Positions 56,940-64,000 of a stretch of 64,000 nucleotides of DNA are shown here, piece after piece; the stretch's first letter is position 1, and every line of letters begins with the position of its first letter. Under the pieces are notes generated by a model that searched no databases, was not told where the DNA came from, and was given only the letters and a program-made list of their open reading frames with translations. The stretch is from Candidatus Latescibacterota bacterium (GTDB lineage Bacteria > Latescibacterota > UBA2968 > UBA8231): NCBI GenBank assembly GCA_022819745.1, contig JAJEGS010000030.1, positions 82,179-146,178 of the forward strand, given 5' to 3'. A program made the translations under genes and the position numbers.

Positions 56940-57410
56940 CTAAAATCTGTAGTGGGCGAAGGCTTTGTTCGCCTCGGCCATGCGGTGGACTTCTTCCTTC
57001 ATTCGCACAGCCCCACCTTCTCCCCTTGACGCAGCGATAAACTCATTGGCCAGCCGCTCGGCCATGGTGCGTTCAGAGCGCTCGCGGGCGAAGCGAATCA
57101 ACCAGCGAATCGAACGAGCTGTGCGCTCGTCTGGCCGCATTTCGACCGGCACCTGATACGTTTGACCACCGACTCGACGCGATTTAACCATAACGATGGG
57201 CTTGGCATTTTCCAGCGCCTTCTGGAAGATATCAATCCCGTCTTGGCCACTGCGCTCTACGACCAAGTCTATCGAGTCGTAAAATATGCGCTCGGCCACG
57301 CTCTTCTTGCCTTGCTTCATCAGCGAATTTACGAACCTCGCTGCCAAGACATTGTGGAATTTCGGGTCTGGCAACAGCTTGCGTTTGACTGCTTTTTTAC
57401 GCCGCGACAT
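56940..57410 (-). CDS. rpsG: 30S ribosomal protein S7
   Basis: 156 residues. [37 protein letters not shown] and the tail [17 protein letters not shown] are S7 features. It nucleates assembly of the 30S head. Confidence 0.97.
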   Translation of the reverse strand: MSRRKKAVKRKLLPDPKFHNVLAARFVNSLMKQGKKSVAERIFYDSIDLVVERSGQDGIDIFQKALENAKPIVMVKSRRVGGQTYQVPVEMRPDERTARSIRWLIRFARERSERTMAERLANEFIAASRGEGGAVRMKEEVHRMAEANKAFAHYRF

Positions 57411-57419
57411 TGTTTATAC

Positions 57420-57791
57420 CTAGGTTGGCCGCCGGGTGCCATACTTGGAACGACCCTGACGGCGATCAGCTACGCCCGTCGCATCGAGGACACCGCGCAC
57501 GATGTGATAGCGCACACCAGGGCAGTCCTTGATGCGACCTCCGCGCACTAAGACGATGGAGTGTTCCTGCAACGTGTGGCCCTCGCCTGGCACGTAAGCC
57601 GTAACTTCAATCCCCGTAGTCAAACGCACACGAGCCATCTTGCGCAGAGCCGAGTTGGGCTTCTTGGGCGTCTGGGTGTAAACGCGCGTACAAACGCCAC
57701 GGCGCTGGGGACAGCCTCTCAGCGCTGGGGAGTCCGTCTTTTTTAGTGATTTTTGCCGGCTTTTGCGGACCAGCTGGCTAACCGTTGGCAA
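57420..57791 (-). CDS. rpsL: 30S ribosomal protein S12
   Basis: 123 residues from a TTG start ([12 protein letters not shown]). [18 protein letters not shown] keeps the Lys residues whose mutation gives streptomycin resistance, so the wild-type form is present. [28 protein letters not shown] is conserved, with Cys where Leu is usual. Confidence 0.97.
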   Translation of the reverse strand: MPTVSQLVRKSRQKSLKKTDSPALRGCPQRRGVCTRVYTQTPKKPNSALRKMARVRLTTGIEVTAYVPGEGHTLQEHSIVLVRGGRIKDCPGVRYHIVRGVLDATGVADRRQGRSKYGTRRPT

Positions 57792-57834
57792 ACGCTGTTT
57801 CTCCTCGTCATTCCGTAATAAATAGCAAGCTCAT

Positions 57835-57863
57835 AACTTACATATAGATTGTATAGCTGTCAA
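57835..57863 (-). promoter_or_regulatory. Candidate promoter of the str-S10-spc-alpha transcript
   Basis: A perfect TTGACA (57863-57858) is followed after 17 bases by TAAGTT (57840-57835), in the AT-rich 74-bp gap between rpoC and rpsL. The -10 match is poor (3/6). No terminator hairpin is seen after rpoC, so read-through from rpoBC is also likely. Confidence 0.45.
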
Positions 57864-57865
57864 TA

Positions 57866-60800
57866 CTACTCGCCTAAAACACCTGTTTCCGCAGCCGCCA
57901 CTTCGGTCAACTCGGCTTTGCCATTGCCTTCGGGCTCCAAGTTCTCATAGGTGCCATCTTGATAGTGCCCGGTACCAGCTGGAATCAAGCGGCCGATGAT
58001 GACGTTTTCCTTGAGGCCGCGCAGGTGGTCTATCTTGCCTTGCACGGCTGCCTCGGTCAATACGCGCGTTGTCTCTTGGAAAGAGGCGGCAGAGATAAAG
58101 CTATCCGTGCGCAGCGAAGCACGGGTAATGCCCAAAAGAATCGGCTGGCAGGTGGCTGGGTCTCCCCCCTCGTAGAGGACTTTATCATTCTCCCTGTTGA
58201 ATCGGATTTTATCCACTTCTTCTCCTTCGAGGAAGTTCGTATCGCCTGGGTCAATGATGCGCACCTTCTGCAGCATCTGCTTGACAATCACCTCTATGTG
58301 CTTGTCGTTGATCTCCACAGCCTGGAGGCGATAGACATCCTGAATCTCGTTGACCAAGTACTCCTGCACCTTATTCACCCCCTGGACCCGCAAAATATCG
58401 TGCGGGTTGACCGAACCCTCGGAGAGGCGCTCTCCAGCTTCAACCCGGTCGCCTTCGTGTACTCGCAAGTGCTTGCCATAGGGCACCATGTATTTCTTTG
58501 TCTCGTCCTCGGGATTCAGCGGAGTGACGAACAGTTCGCGGTTGCCGCGAACTAGGCCGCCAAAGCTCACAGTGCCGTCGATCTCCGATATGACCGCCGG
58601 TTCCTTGGGCCGACGTGCCTCAAAGAGTTCAGCAACGCGCGGCAAACCGCCGGTGATGTCGCGCGTCTTGGAACGCTCGCGTGGAATTTTGACCAACACC
58701 TGCCCCGGTGCGACTTGGTCTCCATCTTCGACCAGCAGACGCGCCCCGACCGGAATAATAAAAGAACGGTTTCCATATTCTTCGCTCTCTATATCAATTT
58801 GCGGACTCAGGGAACGGTCGCGCTGTTCGACGATACTGCGGACGCTCAGGCCCGTGCTTTCGTCGAATTCCTCACGCATAGTTTCTTTGTTGATATCTGT
58901 GAATAGGATCCGGCCCGGGCGGTCGGTGAGGATCACATTGTTGTATGGGTCCCATTCGTACAGCACATCCCCTATCTCGACTTGCTCTCCATCTGCGACC
59001 TTGAGCACTGCGCCATAAGGGGTGGCGATAGACGAGCGAACTCGATTCTGTTCGTCGAGCAAGCCAATTTCGCCGTTGCGACCGACGACCGTGACGCCGG
59101 CTGTCGGGTTTTGCACCGTATCGACATTGGAAAATTGAACGCGACCAGCCCGACGCGCGGTGATCTGCGACTGCTCGGCGATGCGACTGGCCGTACCGCC
59201 GATGTGAAAAGTTCGCAGCGTGAGCTGAGTACCTGGTTCGCCAATGCTCTGTGCTGCCACAACCCCAACGGCCTCGCCCACATTGACCTCGCGGCCAGTA
59301 CCCATGTTGCGTCCGTAGCACTTGATGCACACGCCGCGCTCGGACTCGCATGTGAGCACCGAGCGAATATGCACTTCTTCCTTACCGGAGGATGGGTCAA
59401 TAATACCTGCTTGGGCAATGCGATTGGCGTCTTCCTCTTCCAACAGGATACCTGCTTGAGCTACCACAGTGCCGTCGGCATCGCGGGCGTCCTCTTGCAA
59501 TACGCGACCGACGATGCGGTCGGCCAGCGGCTCGATTACCTCCTCTCCGTCCTTGAGAGCGCCGATCTTCAGCCCTTGGCTAGTCATGCAGTCTTCTTCG
59601 CTGATCACCACATCTTGAGCCACATCGACCATCCGCCGCGTCAGATATCCGGCTTCGGCCGTCTTCAGAGCCGTATCGGCCAAACCCTTGCGCGCTCCAT
59701 GGGTCGAGATGAAGTATTCGAGCACCGACAGCCCTTCTTTGAAAGAAGCGATAATTGGCGTTTCGATGATTTCGCCGACAGCACCGGTCAGCTTTTTCTG
59801 CGGCTTGTTCATCAGGCCACGCATACCGCCTAGCTGTTTGATCTGATCCTCGCTGCCGCGCGCACCGGAATCCTTCATAATGTAAACCGAGTTAAAGCCC
59901 TCTTCGACTTCCTCAAGCGTGTGCTGCACCGCGCGCGAGACCTCCGATGTGGTATGCATCCAGATGTCGATGATCTTGTTGTAGCGCTCGCCATCGGTAA
60001 TGATGCCGTTGGCATACTGATCGCGGACTTTCTCCACTTCCTTGAGTGCTCCGTCAATGAGCTTGGTTTTAGTATCGGGTACGACTACATCGTCAACGGC
60101 GATAGATACTCCGGCCAGCGTCGCGTAGTGATAGCCCATATTCTTGAGCTGATCGACGAACTCGGCTGTGTGCCTGTTGCCCAGCAGGCGATGCACTTGG
60201 GCGGTAATCCTCTTGATATCACCCTTGTCAACCGTGCGGTTGATAAAGCCGATTTCCTCCGGGAGCATCTCGTTGAAAAGCAAGCGACCGACGGTCGTAT
60301 TCACCATCTCGCCATCGATGCGCACCAAGACCGGCTGGTGCAAGGTAATGCGACCCGCTTCAAAAGCCGCAACCGCCTCGGTCTTGTTGGCAAAGGTGCG
60401 CTCGACTCCACCTGCTTCGCTAAAACGCACCTTGGTCAGGTAATAACTGCCGAGCACAATGTCCTGAGGGTTGTCCATGATGACCGGCTCGCCATCGGCC
60501 GGCTTGAGGATGTTGTTAGTAGAAAGCATCAGAAGCCGCGCCTCGATCTGGGACTCGAACGAGAGCGGGACATGCACGGCCATCTGGTCGCCATCAAAGT
60601 CGGCATTAAAGGCAGCGCAGACCAGCGGATGCAGGCGAATGGCCTTGCCCTCGACGAGAATGGGCTGAAACGCCTGAATGCCCAACTTGTGCAATGTCGG
60701 TGCCCGATTGAGCAATACGCAGTGGTCGCGGATGATCTCCTCGAGAATGTCCCAGACCTCTGGGCGCTCACGCTCGACCAATTTCTTGGCGCTCTTGACG

Positions 60801-61969
60801 GTTTGCACCAGCCCTTTTTCTTCTAGCTTTTTGATTACAAATGGCTTAAACAGCTCTAGGGCCATTCCTTTGGGCAGACCGCACTGATACAGTTTGAGTT
60901 CTGGACCGACGACAATGACCGAACGGCCCGAGTAGTCAACGCGCTTACCTAGCAAGTTCTGGCGAAAACGGCCCTGTTTGCCCTTGAGCAGATCGCTGAG
61001 CGACTTGAGCGAGCGATTGCCGTCGCCGCGCACGGCCCGCGAGCGACGCCCGTTGTCGAAGAGGGCATCAACAGCTTCCTGAAGCATCCTCTTCTCGTTG
61101 CGCAGAATGACTTCGGGAGCCTTGATGTTGATCAGCTTCTTCAAGCGGTTGTTGCGATTGATGACCCGGCGGTAGAGGTCGTTGAGGTCGGAAGTGGCGA
61201 AGCGACCACCCTCTAAGGGTACCAAGGGGCGCAGATCCGGCGGAATGACTGGAATGTTGTCGAGAATCATCCACGCAGGTCGGTTTTCAGACTGGCGGAA
61301 GGCTTCGACAACCTTGAGCCTCTTGAGTGACTCTTGCTTGCGCTGGATCGAACTCTCCATCCTGACCCTAGTTCTCAACTCGGCCGAGAGCTCTTCAATG
61401 TCGATCTCCTCTAAGAGCCGCTTGACTGCAGGTGCTCCCATCTCCACCTCGGGGTCGCCACCTTCTTCTTGTATCTCGAAAAGCTCCTCCTCCGTCAAAA
61501 GATCCAGCTTCTCCACAGGTGTGCCCCGTGGGTCAATGACGACATAGGACTCGTAGTAGAGGATGCGCTCAAGATTGCGCATCGTGATGTCAAGTAAGGC
61601 ACCGATGCGCGAAGGTAGCGACTTAAAATACCAGATGTGGGAAACCTGTACGGCCAGCTCGATGTGTCCGAGGCGCTCGCGGCGAACCTTGACCTGCGTG
61701 ACCTCAACGCCGCAACGGTCGCATACTACGCCTCGATAGCGGATGCCCTTGTACTTGCCGCAGTGGCAGTTCCAGTCCTTGACCGGACCGAAGATGCGTT
61801 CGCAGAACAACCCGTCGCGCTCCGGCTTGAAGGAGCGATAGTTGATCGTCTCGGGTTTGGTGACCTCCCCCTGCGACCAAGCGCGAATGGTCTCGGGAGA
61901 AGCGAGTTGAATGCGGATGGAATCGAAATCAGTCGGTTTGCGCGATGTATTGGCAGTCTGCACGGGCAC
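57866..61969 (-). CDS. rpoC: RNA polymerase beta' subunit
   Basis: 1367 residues, GTG start ([18 protein letters not shown]). N-terminal zinc ribbon (CHCGKYKG ... CDRCGVEV), catalytic [12 protein letters not shown] (three Asp for Mg), the bridge-helix region and the second zinc site ([13 protein letters not shown]). [25 protein letters not shown] is the conserved trigger-loop region. It lies 12 bp after rpoB. Confidence 0.98.
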   Translation of the reverse strand: MPVQTANTSRKPTDFDSIRIQLASPETIRAWSQGEVTKPETINYRSFKPERDGLFCERIFGPVKDWNCHCGKYKGIRYRGVVCDRCGVEVTQVKVRRERLGHIELAVQVSHIWYFKSLPSRIGALLDITMRNLERILYYESYVVIDPRGTPVEKLDLLTEEELFEIQEEGGDPEVEMGAPAVKRLLEEIDIEELSAELRTRVRMESSIQRKQESLKRLKVVEAFRQSENRPAWMILDNIPVIPPDLRPLVPLEGGRFATSDLNDLYRRVINRNNRLKKLINIKAPEVILRNEKRMLQEAVDALFDNGRRSRAVRGDGNRSLKSLSDLLKGKQGRFRQNLLGKRVDYSGRSVIVVGPELKLYQCGLPKGMALELFKPFVIKKLEEKGLVQTVKSAKKLVERERPEVWDILEEIIRDHCVLLNRAPTLHKLGIQAFQPILVEGKAIRLHPLVCAAFNADFDGDQMAVHVPLSFESQIEARLLMLSTNNILKPADGEPVIMDNPQDIVLGSYYLTKVRFSEAGGVERTFANKTEAVAAFEAGRITLHQPVLVRIDGEMVNTTVGRLLFNEMLPEEIGFINRTVDKGDIKRITAQVHRLLGNRHTAEFVDQLKNMGYHYATLAGVSIAVDDVVVPDTKTKLIDGALKEVEKVRDQYANGIITDGERYNKIIDIWMHTTSEVSRAVQHTLEEVEEGFNSVYIMKDSGARGSEDQIKQLGGMRGLMNKPQKKLTGAVGEIIETPIIASFKEGLSVLEYFISTHGARKGLADTALKTAEAGYLTRRMVDVAQDVVISEEDCMTSQGLKIGALKDGEEVIEPLADRIVGRVLQEDARDADGTVVAQAGILLEEEDANRIAQAGIIDPSSGKEEVHIRSVLTCESERGVCIKCYGRNMGTGREVNVGEAVGVVAAQSIGEPGTQLTLRTFHIGGTASRIAEQSQITARRAGRVQFSNVDTVQNPTAGVTVVGRNGEIGLLDEQNRVRSSIATPYGAVLKVADGEQVEIGDVLYEWDPYNNVILTDRPGRILFTDINKETMREEFDESTGLSVRSIVEQRDRSLSPQIDIESEEYGNRSFIIPVGARLLVEDGDQVAPGQVLVKIPRERSKTRDITGGLPRVAELFEARRPKEPAVISEIDGTVSFGGLVRGNRELFVTPLNPEDETKKYMVPYGKHLRVHEGDRVEAGERLSEGSVNPHDILRVQGVNKVQEYLVNEIQDVYRLQAVEINDKHIEVIVKQMLQKVRIIDPGDTNFLEGEEVDKIRFNRENDKVLYEGGDPATCQPILLGITRASLRTDSFISAASFQETTRVLTEAAVQGKIDHLRGLKENVIIGRLIPAGTGHYQDGTYENLEPEGNGKAELTEVAAAETGVLGE

Positions 61970-61981
61970 CCCCTTTACGCT

Positions 61982-64000
<2,019 letters not shown>

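Noticed and set aside
59921..60826. 301-codon open frame on the plus strand
   Set aside because: Antisense shadow of rpoC, a certain gene.

Overview
The window looks like a piece of a bacterial chromosome of high GC content (about 60 % by eye). It suggests an uncultured member of the FCB/PVC-like environmental phyla, for example a Latescibacterota or Poribacteria relative. That assignment is inferred from the gene mix: a phytanoyl-CoA dioxygenase, a Gfo/Idh/MocA oxidoreductase, a MoxR/Bat locus joined to a gliding-type ABC transporter, and one unbroken rpoBC-str-S10-spc-alpha ribosomal cluster. I saw no rRNA gene, complete tRNA gene, CRISPR array, transposase or integrase.

Left part (1-9.06 kb): the end of an M48 protease, an RND efflux adaptor and permease, a dioxygenase gene sitting in an insert whose flanks carry a 59-bp direct repeat of the permease 3' end, a small secreted protein, a CysQ-type phosphatase and a PolX/PHP protein. 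Accessory part (9.07-18.8 kb): a lower-GC restriction-modification pair resembling BsaWI, a uridine kinase, two uncharacterised proteins, a stand-alone cupredoxin lipoprotein, an ATPase plus TOPRIM-like pair with an ASCH-like neighbour (probable defence genes), and a sugar-type oxidoreductase.

Middle part (18.9-33.5 kb, minus strand): a tightly packed twelve-gene locus reading MoxR, DUF58, ABC ATPase, ABC permease, a double-length GldG-like protein, DUF4340, a small BatD-like protein, BatA, BatB, BatC, BatD, BatE. Most junctions overlap by a few bases or lie within about 15 bp, so it is probably one transcript with an envelope role. Next come a TPR lipoprotein, an FmdB zinc ribbon, an LpoA-like envelope protein, a ClpX-like ATPase, a sigma-54 activator with a degenerate receiver, and RlmD (33.6-40.7 kb).

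Right part (40.8-64 kb, all minus strand): rpoB (partial)-rpoC-rpsL-rpsG-fusA-tuf-rpsJ-rplD-rplW-rplB-rpsS-rplV-rpsC-rplP-rpmC-rpsQ-rplN-rplX-rplE-rpsN-rpsH-rplF-rplR-rpsE-rpmD-rplO-secY-rpmJ-rpsM-rpsK-rpsD-rpoA-rplQ, ending in a strong hairpin terminator. rplC (L3) is missing from its usual place between rpsJ and rplD, and adk, map and infA are missing between secY and rpmJ.
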